Part shown: positions 7,735-16,937 of the stretch, piece after piece
How the letters are laid out: each line of letters begins with the position of its first letter
Numbering within the stretch: the stretch's first letter is position 1
Assembly (NCBI GenBank): GCA_020846975.1
Contig: JADLCX010000058.1
Span: 248,001 to 312,000, forward strand
Source of the DNA: Phycisphaerales bacterium
GTDB lineage: Bacteria; Planctomycetota; Phycisphaerae; Phycisphaerales; UBA1924
DNA: 64,000 bases
Direction: 5' to 3'
Position numbers and translations under genes: made by a program
Notes under the pieces: model-generated
The model's database searches: none
Told to the model about the DNA's origin: nothing
What the model saw: the letters and a program-made list of their open reading frames with translations, nothing else

Positions 7735-9258
7735 GTGAATCCGCCGGGCCCGACATCACGACAGGACCTGCCGCGACGCATCGGCTTCTGGGGCGCCGCG
7801 GCGGTGATGATCGGCGTGATCGTCGGGTCGGGGATCTTCAAGAGCCCGGTGTCGGTCGCGCAGAACATCGGCAGCCCGGCGCTGATCCTTGGACTATGGG
7901 CGTTGGGTGGGCTGCTGGCGCTGGTGGGGGGGTTGACCTATGCGGAGTTGACGACGCGGTACCCGCGGTCGGGGGGGCTGTACGTATTCCTGCGCGAGGG
8001 GTTCGGGCGGGCCGGCCCGCCGATGGCGTTCACCTTCGGCTGGACGTATATGCTGATCACCAAGCCCTTCGCGGCGGCGGGGATCATGGTGCCGGGGGCG
8101 GAGCACATCCTGAAGCTGGCGGGCTTGGCCGCGGCCGACGGATCGGTGCCGGAGTTGCCGAAACTTGTGCTGACGACGGGGCTGCTGGTGCTGTTCACGT
8201 GGGTGAACGTTCCGGGCGTGCGGCTGGGGACGGGGCTGGCGATGCTGCTCACGACGGTGAAGTTCGGCGCGCTGGCGCTGATCGTGCTGTTGGCGCTCGC
8301 GCTGATGAAGGGCGACACGGCGAACTTCGCGCCGAGCGCAGCGCCGTCGCGGGTCGGGGCGATCGCGGCGTTCTCGATGGCGATGTCCACGATCCTGTGG
8401 GCGTACGACGGGTGGGCGGATGTGGGGTCGATCGCGGGCGAGGTGAAGAACCCGCGGCGGACGCTGCCGCGGGTGTTTCTGACGGGCGTGCTCGGGTGCA
8501 CGCTGCTGTACCTGGCCGTCAACGCGGTGTTCATCTGGATGGTGCCGCTGCCGGAGATGGCCGGGGCGGACACGATCGCGCCGACGGTCGCGGGGCGTCT
8601 GATCGGCGGTGAGGCGGGCGCGGCGGCGATGGTGGTGACGGCACTGATCGTGATCTCGACGCTCGGCTCGAGCCACGCGAGCATCATCACCGGTGCGAGG
8701 GTAACGTTCGCGCAGGCGCGGGACGGGTTGCTGTTCCGAACGCTGGGGACGATCCACCCGAGGCACAAGACGCCTGCGATCGCGCTGTGGGTTCAGTGCG
8801 GCCTGTCGATCCTGGCGGTGTGGATGCTGGGCGGGAGTTTTCAGCGGCTCGCGGATGGGTTCGTGTTCACCATGTGGATCTTCTACGGGCTGGCGGGAGT
8901 CTCGCTGCTGCTGATCAGGTCGCGGGGTTCAAGCCCAGGAGCACCCGCGATCTCGTGCGGCGCGTGCGGGCATGACCTCGCGGGGCTCGCGCCGACCGTG
9001 CGGTGTCCGGAGTGCGGGGACACGGGCCCGCGCGAGAGTCGCGCCCCGTCGAGTGAGGATGAGCAGGCGTTCCGATGCCCGCTGTACCCGCTGGTTCCGC
9101 TGCTGTTCATCGCGTCCGCGTTCACGATGTCGGCGCTGCAGGTCGCGGGCGATTGGAAGCGGACGCTGCCGTGGTTGGGTGTGCTGGCGGCGGGGGTGCC
9201 GATGTTCTATGTGTGGAGGCGGTGCGCGGGCGCTGGCCGAACGCGGGGAGGGGTGTGA
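7735..9258 (+). CDS. APC-family amino acid permease with inserted zinc ribbon
   Basis: A 507-residue transporter of the amino acid/polyamine/organocation superfamily. The first helix holds the substrate motif IGVIVGSGIFKSP, and about twelve hydrophobic helices follow. The closest look-alikes by eye are LAT-type exchangers. Between the tenth helix (ending near residue 394) and RCPLYPLVP (about 448) there is an extra segment with Cys408, Cys411, Cys424 and Cys427 (CGACGHDLAGL...CPEC), a zinc ribbon in a loop that should face the cytoplasm. In ordinary family members that loop is only a few polar residues. The GTG start at 7735 follows a TACGCT hexamer by 6 nt; another GTG lies at 7717. The substrate cannot be assigned. 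Confidence 0.8.
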   Translation: MNPPGPTSRQDLPRRIGFWGAAAVMIGVIVGSGIFKSPVSVAQNIGSPALILGLWALGGLLALVGGLTYAELTTRYPRSGGLYVFLREGFGRAGPPMAFTFGWTYMLITKPFAAAGIMVPGAEHILKLAGLAAADGSVPELPKLVLTTGLLVLFTWVNVPGVRLGTGLAMLLTTVKFGALALIVLLALALMKGDTANFAPSAAPSRVGAIAAFSMAMSTILWAYDGWADVGSIAGEVKNPRRTLPRVFLTGVLGCTLLYLAVNAVFIWMVPLPEMAGADTIAPTVAGRLIGGEAGAAAMVVTALIVISTLGSSHASIITGARVTFAQARDGLLFRTLGTIHPRHKTPAIALWVQCGLSILAVWMLGGSFQRLADGFVFTMWIFYGLAGVSLLLIRSRGSSPGAPAISCGACGHDLAGLAPTVRCPECGDTGPRESRAPSSEDEQAFRCPLYPLVPLLFIASAFTMSALQVAGDWKRTLPWLGVLAAGVPMFYVWRRCAGAGRTRGGV

Positions 9259-9261
9259 CCG

Positions 9262-9837
9262 ATGCAGACGAAACTGTCGCCCCTGGCGGTGTATTGCGGG
9301 GCATCGAAGGGCAAGAACGCGGAGTACGCGGCCGCGGCGCGCGCGCTGGGCGGGGTGATGGCCGCGCGCGGGATCGGGCTGGTGTATGGGGGCGGCCGGG
9401 TGGGGCTGATGGGCGAGGTGGCCGATGCGGCGATGGCGGGCGGAGGATCGGTGATCGGGATCATCACGCACGAACTTGTGCGGCGCGAGGTGGCGCACGA
9501 CGGTGTCACCGACCTGCGGATCGTGGACACGATGCACGAGCGCAAGAAGGCGATGGCGGACCTGGCCCGTGGGTTCATCGCGCTGCCGGGGGGTGTGGGC
9601 ACGCTTGATGAACTGTTCGAGATCATGGCGTGGTCACAACTGGCGATCCACGACCATCCGATCGGAGTCCTTAACACCTGCGGGTTCTTCGACGGGCTGC
9701 TGGCCTTCCTGGAGCAGGCGAGCGAGGACGGCTTTCTGCGGACCGATCCGCGTGAGATGCTGGTGGTGGGGTCGGACCCGGGGGACCTGCTGGATCGGAT
9801 GGCCGGGTATGTTCCGCCGCGGCGGAAACCGCTGTGA
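9262..9837 (+). CDS. LOG-family nucleotide 5'-monophosphate phosphoribohydrolase
   Basis: A 191-residue Rossmann-fold protein of the LOG/YvdD family. Members cleave the N-glycosidic bond of AMP or of cytokinin riboside monophosphate to release the base and ribose 5-phosphate. The family motifs are present: VYCGASKG, GLVYGGGRVGLMG, MHERKKAM and PGGVGTLDELFE, the last holding the catalytic Glu. It starts 3 nt after the permease stop, so it is co-transcribed with it. It is probably involved in nucleotide salvage or clean-up; the natural substrate is not known. Confidence 0.85.
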   Translation: MQTKLSPLAVYCGASKGKNAEYAAAARALGGVMAARGIGLVYGGGRVGLMGEVADAAMAGGGSVIGIITHELVRREVAHDGVTDLRIVDTMHERKKAMADLARGFIALPGGVGTLDELFEIMAWSQLAIHDHPIGVLNTCGFFDGLLAFLEQASEDGFLRTDPREMLVVGSDPGDLLDRMAGYVPPRRKPL

Positions 9838-9939
9838 GTCCGGAGTGCGGGGCGGGTACCGGTCGGGGCGTTTGGTGGTACACTGAACGAGGGCCGGTGC
9901 GTCCGTGGAGTAAGCGTTCCGCGGGCAGGGAGTCCGCCG

Positions 9940-11085
9940 ATGGAGCAGCCCGTTGCCAATCCCGCGCCGGTGTTGTCGATCCACCGCCTGCTCGCGGCGA
10001 TGAAGGGGCTGAACGCCTCGGATCTGCACCTGAAGGTCGGCGTGAAGCCGACGTACCGGATCAACTCGAACCTGCGACCGATCCAGGGTGACCCGCTGAC
10101 GGAGGAGGAAGCGGACCACCTGCTCGACCCGATCGTGCCGGAGGTGCTCAAGCAGAAGTTTGACGCGTCGGGCAATCTGGACTTCGCCACGCACCTCAAG
10201 GACGGCGAGCGGTTCCGCATCAACATGTTCCGCGCGGGCGGCCACACGCACGCGGCCATCCGGCGCGTGAAGGCGGAGATTCCCAGTTACGAGAACCTGC
10301 ACCTGCCGCCGGTGTACTCGGAACTGGTCGATCGCACGATGGAGGGGCTGGTGCTGGTGGTGGGGGTGACGGGCTCGGGCAAGAGCTCGACGCTCGCGGC
10401 GATGATCGAGCACATCAACGCGACGCGGAGCGAGAACATCATCACGGTCGAGGACCCGGTCGAGTACCGGTTCATCCCCAAGAAGTCGATCGTGAGCCAG
10501 CGAGAGATCGGGATCGACGTGGACAGCTACCCGACCGCGCTGCGGTACATCGTGCGTGAAGACCCGGATGTGATCTTCATCGGCGAGATGCGAGACCACG
10601 ACACCGTGCTCGCGGCGATCCAGGCCGCGGAGACCGGGCACCTGGTGTTCGGGTCGATGCACACGGCCGACACGATGCAGGCGTTCGCGCGAATCCTCGA
10701 GTTCTTCCCGAGCCACGAGCACGGGTTCCTGCGCCACTCGCTGAGCAACACGCTGCGGGGTGTGTGCGCGCAGCGGCTGCTGCCGGCGGTCCCGAACTTC
10801 GAGGTGGGGGTGGTGCCGGCGTGCGAGGTGCTGATCGGCAACTCGGTGGTGAGGCAGAAGATCCGCGAGGGCGAGGACAACGACCTGCCGATGATCATCG
10901 GCAAGAACGAGGAGGGGATGCAGAGCTTCACGCACGCGCTGGCGGAGATGGTCAAGAATGACTGGATCACGATGCAGACGGCGATGGAGTATGCGCCCAA
11001 CCGCGATGCGTTGTCGAGCGTGCTCAAGGGCGTCGAGGTGAAGGCGCAGGGGTTGGTGAGCCGCGTGAAGTCGGGGCCGCGGTAG
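9940..11085 (+). CDS. pilT: twitching motility ATPase PilT
   Basis: A 381-residue hexameric ATPase that drives retraction of type IV pili at the inner face of the cytoplasmic membrane. The N-terminal domain contains SDLHLKVG. The core has Walker A (VTGSGKSST), the Asp box and Walker B region (VIFIGEMRDHDT), and the His box (AETGHLVFGSMHTAD), and its length is normal. The start has GGGAG upstream, and a TACACT hexamer lies at 9878-9883. PilB, PilC and pilin genes are not nearby, so this is a lone pilT. Confidence 0.92.
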   Translation: MEQPVANPAPVLSIHRLLAAMKGLNASDLHLKVGVKPTYRINSNLRPIQGDPLTEEEADHLLDPIVPEVLKQKFDASGNLDFATHLKDGERFRINMFRAGGHTHAAIRRVKAEIPSYENLHLPPVYSELVDRTMEGLVLVVGVTGSGKSSTLAAMIEHINATRSENIITVEDPVEYRFIPKKSIVSQREIGIDVDSYPTALRYIVREDPDVIFIGEMRDHDTVLAAIQAAETGHLVFGSMHTADTMQAFARILEFFPSHEHGFLRHSLSNTLRGVCAQRLLPAVPNFEVGVVPACEVLIGNSVVRQKIREGEDNDLPMIIGKNEEGMQSFTHALAEMVKNDWITMQTAMEYAPNRDALSSVLKGVEVKAQGLVSRVKSGPR

Positions 11086-11248
11086 GCCCAGGGCCGGTCG
11101 CTGAGGGGGGGGAGCCGGGCGGGCGATGGGTGGGCGCGGGAGCCTTTCAACCCGCCGCCGAAGGCGGTAGATTGCTTATGATCTTCGGAATGCGTCTCGT
11201 CGCCGTCCGTCATTGAACAAGCCGCAAACGCGAACCAGGAGCGTCACC

Positions 11249-12028
11249 GTGTCCGCCGCCGTGCCCGCACCGTCGTCCGGGAAGATCTGCCAGTCGTGCA
11301 AGCAGGACTGCTCGGCCAGACCGCGCACGAAGGATGCCAACGGGCAGTACTGGTGCAACGAGTGCATGGCCAAGCGAGCCGCGGCGAAGCCGCCGGCCGC
11401 GGCTCCGGCCGCGCGGCCCGCGCCGGCGGCGAGGCCCGGTGCGGGGCAGGCGAACTCCGCGCCCGACTACCTGTGGGGCGGGGCATCGACGGCGGCGAAG
11501 GGCGCGCCGTGCCCGTCGTGCAAGACGTTCATGAAGGAAGGCTCGGAACTCTGCACGCAGTGCGGGTTCAGCGTGAAGGCGGGGAGACGGCTGGGGACGA
11601 AGATCACCAAAGAAAAAGCGCCAAAGCTCAAACGAGGGGATCACAAGTACCAAGTCAAGCACATGTCTACGTGGGCGCTATTCGGGGTTCTTGCGGCGGT
11701 GTACATCGCGCTGGCGCTCCTCCCCCTGGTTGACCCGGGCTTGATCCTGGCAACGCTGATCGCCCTGGTCATTGGTTCGATCGTGGCGTTTGTGGTTCTT
11801 GTCGCGAGTGCGTTCGGCGATGGCAACACCGGATGGGGAGTGATTTGCCTGCTGAACTTCGTGCCGATGGTGAATCTCGTGGCGTCGCTTCTCACTCTGT
11901 TTTATGCGTTCTTCGTCAATGAAAGGCCGCTGCCGAAAGCGCTGTACGGGGCGATATTTGTGTCCTACTTCGTGCTCGGCGGTGTGCTTGCGAGCTCGCC
12001 CAGCCTTCTTGACCAGCTCGGCAAGTGA
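11249..12028 (+). CDS. double zinc-ribbon membrane protein
   Basis: A 259-residue protein. GTG at 11249 is chosen because AGGAG (11237-11241) sits 7 nt before it; a TTG lies at 11213. The N-terminal half is cytoplasmic, with a first Cys cluster (CQSCKQDC...WCNEC, residues ~12-45), a Pro/Ala-rich linker and a second zinc ribbon (CPSCKTFMKEGSELCTQCG). A basic stretch and then three to four membrane helices fill residues ~145-250. I do not recognise the family. A TATGAT hexamer at 11177-11182 could be its -10. It is convergent with the FUN14-like gene, 8 bp apart. Confidence 0.75.
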   Translation: MSAAVPAPSSGKICQSCKQDCSARPRTKDANGQYWCNECMAKRAAAKPPAAAPAARPAPAARPGAGQANSAPDYLWGGASTAAKGAPCPSCKTFMKEGSELCTQCGFSVKAGRRLGTKITKEKAPKLKRGDHKYQVKHMSTWALFGVLAAVYIALALLPLVDPGLILATLIALVIGSIVAFVVLVASAFGDGNTGWGVICLLNFVPMVNLVASLLTLFYAFFVNERPLPKALYGAIFVSYFVLGGVLASSPSLLDQLGK

Positions 12029-12036
12029 CCCGCTGC

Positions 12037-12597
12037 TCAGGCTCGCCGCTTCGCCCCGAAAAAGAGCCCCGCCATCGCCGAGAACCCGGACGGCAGGTAG
12101 CCGAGCACCACGTCCCTGACGCGGCCGGCCTCCTGCTTCGCCAGCTCGACGCCCTCACCCACCTGGCGCTGCACGGCGTCCCAGTCGAGGTTGATGACGC
12201 CGGTCTTCTTGAGGATCAGGACGAGCGTGGCGATCGCGCCCGCGATCAGCAGCGTGGTGGTGATGACCTTCCTCAGCACCCAGGCCAGGAAGAACCCGAC
12301 GACGAAACTGAGTCCAAAGCGGAACAACACGGGTGAACTCTCGTCGATCAACCGGGTCGAGGGTTGTCGAGGTGCCTGGGAAGCCGCGCTCGGCGCAAGC
12401 CCCGCGGCCATCGCGGAGGGGCTGCCTCCGGCGACGGGTTCGGGCGATCGGGTGGCGAGCGCGTAGGCCCAGAGCCCGAGCCCGATCAGCGTGATCAGGA
12501 TGGCCAAACGCAGCGGGATGCTCTGAAGAGGGCCGCGACGCACCGGGGCGGGCGGCGAGGGCTGAGCGGGTACCGTGTCATGTTCGGTCTGCGACAT
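12037..12597 (-). CDS. FUN14-family-like membrane protein
   Basis: A 186-residue protein with one helix near residues 28-48, a polar linker, and a C-terminal part (FRFGLSFVVGFFLAWVLRK..., GVINLDWDAVQ) resembling the FUN14 family, small membrane proteins that in eukaryotes include a mitophagy receptor and whose bacterial role is unknown. The similarity rests on the paired Gly-rich helix and the following G-V-I-x-x-x-W motif. A TACGAT hexamer lies 9 nt before the ATG on this strand. Confidence 0.6.
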   Translation of the reverse strand: MSQTEHDTVPAQPSPPAPVRRGPLQSIPLRLAILITLIGLGLWAYALATRSPEPVAGGSPSAMAAGLAPSAASQAPRQPSTRLIDESSPVLFRFGLSFVVGFFLAWVLRKVITTTLLIAGAIATLVLILKKTGVINLDWDAVQRQVGEGVELAKQEAGRVRDVVLGYLPSGFSAMAGLFFGAKRRA

Positions 12598-12636
12598 GCT
12601 GCCGGAATCGTACGCGCCAGCCGCGACGCGGCGGGA

Positions 12637-13374
12637 TCAGTCGTTGTCGCTCAGAGCCCGCAGAGGCGTCTTGGTGCGAACGCTGGGAGGGCGGAACATG
12701 GGTGGGGATGCGACGTGGCTTGACGGTTGCAAGGTCAGGGTGAGATCGAAAGACGCCGCGGCGTTGTCGTAGACGTCCCCGCCGCTGAAGTCGATCGCAT
12801 CCGAGACCGACGCGCTGAGGTAGAGCGTGTAGTCTCCGGGAGCGAGCGTGCCCGCGAAGTTGATCGACTGGAGGCCCGACGCGCTGGCAATCACCCGGCC
12901 CGCGGGTCCGCGGAGTTGGAACTGGTTCGAGAACTCGGGCGAACTGTTGCCCGACAGTCCGAGCGCGCCGGTGATCTGGATGGATGTGGATTGATCGATC
13001 GTGAAGGAGACGAAGGCCGTGGATTCCGACCAGGCGGTGCACGCGGCGTAGCCGACATCATCGCTCAGCCACTCGTGCGCCCGGCCGCGGAGTCGGAAGC
13101 CGTCGGCCGCGAGCGTGGAGTCGTGGACGACGCCGATGCCCGCGCTGGATGAGTAGCCGGGCGCGGAGCCGAAGCGGCTGAACGCGAACGACCCAGGCCC
13201 GATCCGCTCCTCGGACTCGCTGATGGCGAACGCGTACTCATCTCCGGCATCGGTCCACGCGTACCCGATGGACTCGAAGGTGGCCGCGATGTTGCTGATC
13301 CCGGCGGATGCAAGCGTGGTCGATGCGGCGTGCAGCAAGATCGCGGCGAGCCAGACGAGGAGGGTGGGTGACAT
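12637..13374 (-). CDS. secreted protein of unknown function
   Basis: A 245-residue protein with a good signal peptide (MSPTLLVWLAAILLHAAST...ASA) and AAGGA before the start. The body is rich in Ser, Ala and beta-prone residues, for example SFTIDQSTSIQITGALG and FAGTLAPGDYTLYLSA, like other planctomycete exported beta-sandwich proteins. Unlike the two proteins at the left end, it lacks a PEP-CTERM-like tail, so it is presumably released or periplasmic. The family is not recognised. Confidence 0.7.
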   Translation of the reverse strand: MSPTLLVWLAAILLHAASTTLASAGISNIAATFESIGYAWTDAGDEYAFAISESEERIGPGSFAFSRFGSAPGYSSSAGIGVVHDSTLAADGFRLRGRAHEWLSDDVGYAACTAWSESTAFVSFTIDQSTSIQITGALGLSGNSSPEFSNQFQLRGPAGRVIASASGLQSINFAGTLAPGDYTLYLSASVSDAIDFSGGDVYDNAAASFDLTLTLQPSSHVASPPMFRPPSVRTKTPLRALSDND

Positions 13375-13550
13375 GCTCAGGTCCTTTGCGTGATCGCCCC
13401 GGACGTCGCCTGAGGATACCCGGATTGCGGCCGCGCGTGTCGGCGCTTTCGCAAGGGTCTGTCACCTGCACACAATCCGAACAGCGAGATGTTCGCGTCC
13501 GGCGCGTGCGAGTTCGGAGGTTGGGCTCGACGGGTGCGGAAGAATCCCCG

Positions 13551-14525
13551 CTACACAACGCCGAGGGCTCGGAGGTCCTGCACCGGTTCGGTGAACGAGC
13601 ACGAACCGAAACTCAGGGCAAAGGTCTCGCGGGCGATGCCGAGTTGAGAGATGTCGAGCGCGTGCTCGTTCCAGGTGATCGAGCCGGGCTCGAACCGGAA
13701 CGCGCGCGGGTCGGTCTCGGAGAGGATTCGGGCCAGCGTCTGTTCTCCCCCTCGTTCATGCCGGTGCGCGTGGGCCAGCGCGGCGGCGAAGAAGACGTTC
13801 ACAAACCCGTGCATCGTGCCTCGCGGGCAGCCGGGCTCGTAGGTGAGCGGGTGCTCGGAACGGATCGGGTGGTGCAGCCCGGCGGTCGCCTTGAAGGGCA
13901 CATCGGCCGCCGCGCACGCGAGGAGGAAGCCGGCGACCGTCGGTGCGGGAGGGAACGCGTCGGGCGTGATCCCGCCCGTGCGGAGTTTCGCGCCGGCGTC
14001 GGCACCGGACAGTGCGGCGATCGGCCCGCGCAGGTCGCCGCCCGGCGGCAACTCGAAGAACGGATAGACCTCCTCGGACATCAGGTCGAGACTCTCGTCG
14101 ATGAACGCCGCGGCGGGCTTTTCCGGCGGAATCTTGATCTCCGCCGCGTCGATGACGGCCAGGCCCCTGGCGGGGATGGCGTGCTCGGCGTTGAAGGCGA
14201 AGATCGCGTCGAGGTTCTCGTCAAGATCGCCATCGATGACGGCCGAGATGGGCCAGGGGCTGTCGCTGTGCGGTGTGCCGGGTGCGCCATTGCCCGATGG
14301 AGTGGGCAGCAGGCCGACGGTCGCGGCGCGGAACTCTTCGAGGCGAGAGACCGGGCAGATGAACCGGCCGAGCATCCACGATTCGGGCGAGCGCAGGTAC
14401 GCGGCGTAGTTCCGTGCCGACTCGGCCATGCCGAGTTTCGCCGGCGGGAAGAGGCCGGCGTAATCGATCAGCCCCTGCAGGAGCGCGTGCGCGGCGGTGA
14501 GGTCGGGGGCGGGAACGGGGGTCAT
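13551..14525 (-). CDS. conserved protein of unknown function
   Basis: A 324-residue soluble protein. The N-terminal stretch [22 protein letters not shown] with [17 protein letters not shown] (quoted in parts) is the kind of block I associate with a widespread uncharacterised family, but I cannot name a reaction. It has no signal peptide or membrane helix. It follows the NupG-like transporter by 21 bp on the same strand. A TACCAT hexamer 7 nt before its ATG also allows a leaderless transcript of its own. Confidence 0.7.
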   Translation of the reverse strand: MTPVPAPDLTAAHALLQGLIDYAGLFPPAKLGMAESARNYAAYLRSPESWMLGRFICPVSRLEEFRAATVGLLPTPSGNGAPGTPHSDSPWPISAVIDGDLDENLDAIFAFNAEHAIPARGLAVIDAAEIKIPPEKPAAAFIDESLDLMSEEVYPFFELPPGGDLRGPIAALSGADAGAKLRTGGITPDAFPPAPTVAGFLLACAAADVPFKATAGLHHPIRSEHPLTYEPGCPRGTMHGFVNVFFAAALAHAHRHERGGEQTLARILSETDPRAFRFEPGSITWNEHALDISQLGIARETFALSFGSCSFTEPVQDLRALGVV

Positions 14526-14532
14526 TGAAGTG

Positions 14533-14538
14533 ATGGTA
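14533..14538 (-). promoter_or_regulatory. -10-like hexamer 7 nt before a start codon
   Basis: TACCAT on the minus strand, 7 nt before the ATG at 14525. There is no convincing Shine-Dalgarno. Confidence 0.35.
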
Positions 14539-14546
14539 CCTCTCGG

Positions 14547-15824
14547 TCAGGTCGGACCGGCGGATCGCTTCGATCGGAACGCGGCGACGAAGATGAGCAG
14601 AACCGCGCCCGCGAACGCGCACGGGATCAACCAGATGCTCTCCCAATCGGGCGGCGTGCTCTTGCTGTAGCGTGTCACCAGCACGTCGAACGCCTGGGCG
14701 CCGATCAGCATGCCCAGCCCCTGCGTGATGAGCACGAGGAAGCCCTGGGCCTGGCTGCGGATGTCCTTGTTGGCGGCCTGATCGACGTAGATCATGCCGG
14801 TCACGAAGAAGAAGTCGTAGCAGATGCCGTGGAGGATGATGCCTCCGAGCACCATCCACTGCACCTTGCCGTCCCAAGCGCCCGCGAACAGGCCGTAGCG
14901 CACGACCCACGCGGCCATGCCGACCGCGAGCATCCACTTGACGCCCAGCCGCGCGAAGCACAGCGGCATCACCAGCATGAAGAAGATCTCGGACATCTGC
15001 CCGAACGACATCGTGAACGTGGCCGACTCGTTGACGACCGCGTTAGTGGCTTCCACGAAGTTGCGGGCCTGTGCGTAATAGCCGGCGAGCGGGATGCACA
15101 GGAGGAACGAGCAGACGACGAAGATGAAGTAGCTGGGCTTGGCCAGCAGGCTGAGCGAATCGAGGCCCAGGGCTTCGCGGGCCGAGAACTGCTTGCCCAT
15201 GGCCGGCGCGGGCGTGTGCGGCAGGCTGAACGAGTAGAGGCCCAGCAGAATGGCCGCTCCACCCGCGAGGTAGAACTGCTCGGCGGCCTGGTCCTTGCCG
15301 GGCAGCAGGCTGACGGCGATGTTGCCGATGATCCAGCCGATGGTGCCCCAGACGCGGACGAGCGGGAACTGTTTCTCGCGGTTGGTGAGGTTGTGGAACG
15401 CGAGGCTGCTGGTGAGCCCGAGTGTGGGCATGTAGCAGAGCATGTGCAGGAGCAGGACGAGGATGAACGGGTGCGCGAACGACGAGCCGTCGCTCGCCGG
15501 GTCGAAGGCCTTGGCCACGCCGGGGGCGGCGCACAGAACCGCGCCGCCGAGTATGTGCATCGCGGCGAGCACCCGCTCGGTCGCGAAGAACCGGTCGGCG
15601 ATCAGCCCGAGGAAGAACGGCGAGATGATCGCGGCGATCGGCCCGACGGAGTAGGCCGCGGCGATCAGTCCGCCCATGCCGGTCTTGTTCATGAAGCCCG
15701 TCATCGAGACGTACCACGCGCCCCAGACGAAGAACTGGAGGAACATCATGATCGACAGCCGAGGCACAGCGCCCGAGGAGCCCAGAGCGGGCGATGGATC
15801 AAGGGACGTGGGGGACGTGGCCAT
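14547..15824 (-). CDS. MFS transporter, nucleoside:H+ symporter (NupG) type
   Basis: A 425-residue transporter with twelve predicted helices. Features of the NupG/XapB group are the N-terminal [19 protein letters not shown], the early loop with [16 protein letters not shown], and the C-terminal [17 protein letters not shown]. It probably imports nucleosides or related sugars with protons through the cytoplasmic membrane. In planctomycetes this subfamily is often near sugar oxidoreductase genes, as here, so a sugar derivative is possible. GGAG lies 5 nt before the ATG. Confidence 0.8.
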   Translation of the reverse strand: MATSPTSLDPSPALGSSGAVPRLSIMMFLQFFVWGAWYVSMTGFMNKTGMGGLIAAAYSVGPIAAIISPFFLGLIADRFFATERVLAAMHILGGAVLCAAPGVAKAFDPASDGSSFAHPFILVLLLHMLCYMPTLGLTSSLAFHNLTNREKQFPLVRVWGTIGWIIGNIAVSLLPGKDQAAEQFYLAGGAAILLGLYSFSLPHTPAPAMGKQFSAREALGLDSLSLLAKPSYFIFVVCSFLLCIPLAGYYAQARNFVEATNAVVNESATFTMSFGQMSEIFFMLVMPLCFARLGVKWMLAVGMAAWVVRYGLFAGAWDGKVQWMVLGGIILHGICYDFFFVTGMIYVDQAANKDIRSQAQGFLVLITQGLGMLIGAQAFDVLVTRYSKSTPPDWESIWLIPCAFAGAVLLIFVAAFRSKRSAGPT

Positions 15825-15914
15825 TCAGTGCTCCGTGATCGATCGCGCGGTGTCGGCGTGACGTCCGCTCGTCGAGCCGAACACACTACCGGAAACCCTC
15901 CAAGCCCGCAAGTT

Positions 15915-16937
15915 TCAGGGGTGATCGGCGGTCCAACCGAGTCGCCGAAGAACTCGATGGGGGTCGATGACTGTGACCCTGGGACGGGTATTCGCAGGAC
16001 CTTCCGCGCAGACGGCGGCGCAGCCGGGGAACGCCGTGATGAGGTGGGGGGCGTCGGCCGGCCCCATCAACCACGCGGCGGTGGAGAGCCCATCGGCCAG
16101 TTCGCCGCGAGGAGCCAGGACCGTCACGGTCCGCCGATCGGCCCGGCCGCGACCGGTTGCCGGATCGAGGATGTGGGACTCGCGCCGGCCATTGATCGTG
16201 ATCGCCTGCTCGCCGTCGCCGCTGGTGGAGACGGCCGCGTTCGTGAGCACCAGCGATCGATCCGCGACACCCGGCGGCAGGTCGATGGTCCAGCCGGGCT
16301 TGCCGACGGGCGCATCGCCGACGGCGATGTCGCCCGAGAGCGCGACCAGACACTTCTGGAAGCCGCGATCGCGGAGCAGGTCCACGGCTGCCTGCGCGGC
16401 CATGCCCTTGCCGATTCCTCCGAAGTCCAGGACCATGCCGTCACGGGCCAGCGTCGCCGTGCGTGCGCTCGGGTCGATGGCGAGGAACCGAAGCCCGATG
16501 CGGGCATGGGCATCGGCCAGTTGGTCAGCCGTCGGCGCGACGCCCGTTCGACGTGCCTCTCGCCACAGGTGTGTCGCCGGCCCGATGGTGATGTCGAACT
16601 CGCCGCGACTGGCCTCGGTGATCGCCGCGCCGGCCTGGATTGCCGTGAAAAGTTCAGGGCTGATCGCAACCGGCACACCCACAGCGTGCGAACAGAGGCG
16701 GCTTGATTCGCTGTCGGGTCGGTAGTCGCTGAGCGCTCGTTCGATCGCTCCGATGCGTGAAAACGCCGCCGCGGCCGCGTCGCGGGCCGATTCGGCGGAG
16801 TCGGTGTAGAGCACAATCCTCGCTGGCACGCCCATGCAGAGTCGAGTAAACTCGTGCCTTTGCCGTGGGATTGAGCAGGAAGCACAGACGATTGTGAACA
16901 GCGGAGCGAGCAACATGGGCAGCAGGCGGGCACGCAT
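15915..16937 (-). CDS. apbE: FAD:protein FMN transferase (ApbE-like lipoprotein)
   Basis: A 340-residue enzyme that attaches FMN covalently to Thr or Ser of flavoproteins, outside the cytoplasm. It has a lipoprotein signal (RARLLPMLLAPLFTIVCASC) followed by FTRLCMGVPARIVLY, the usual ApbE beginning. Further marks are ALSDYRPDSESSRL, VLDFGGIGKGMAAQ (flavin and Mg site), VALSGDIAVGD and SHILDPATGRG, with the metal-binding Asp near the end. The start at 16937 keeps the whole signal peptide but lies within the start region of the divergent gene. No Rnf, Nqr or other typical target gene is in view. Confidence 0.85.
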   Translation of the reverse strand: MRARLLPMLLAPLFTIVCASCSIPRQRHEFTRLCMGVPARIVLYTDSAESARDAAAAAFSRIGAIERALSDYRPDSESSRLCSHAVGVPVAISPELFTAIQAGAAITEASRGEFDITIGPATHLWREARRTGVAPTADQLADAHARIGLRFLAIDPSARTATLARDGMVLDFGGIGKGMAAQAAVDLLRDRGFQKCLVALSGDIAVGDAPVGKPGWTIDLPPGVADRSLVLTNAAVSTSGDGEQAITINGRRESHILDPATGRGRADRRTVTVLAPRGELADGLSTAAWLMGPADAPHLITAFPGCAAVCAEGPANTRPRVTVIDPHRVLRRLGWTADHP

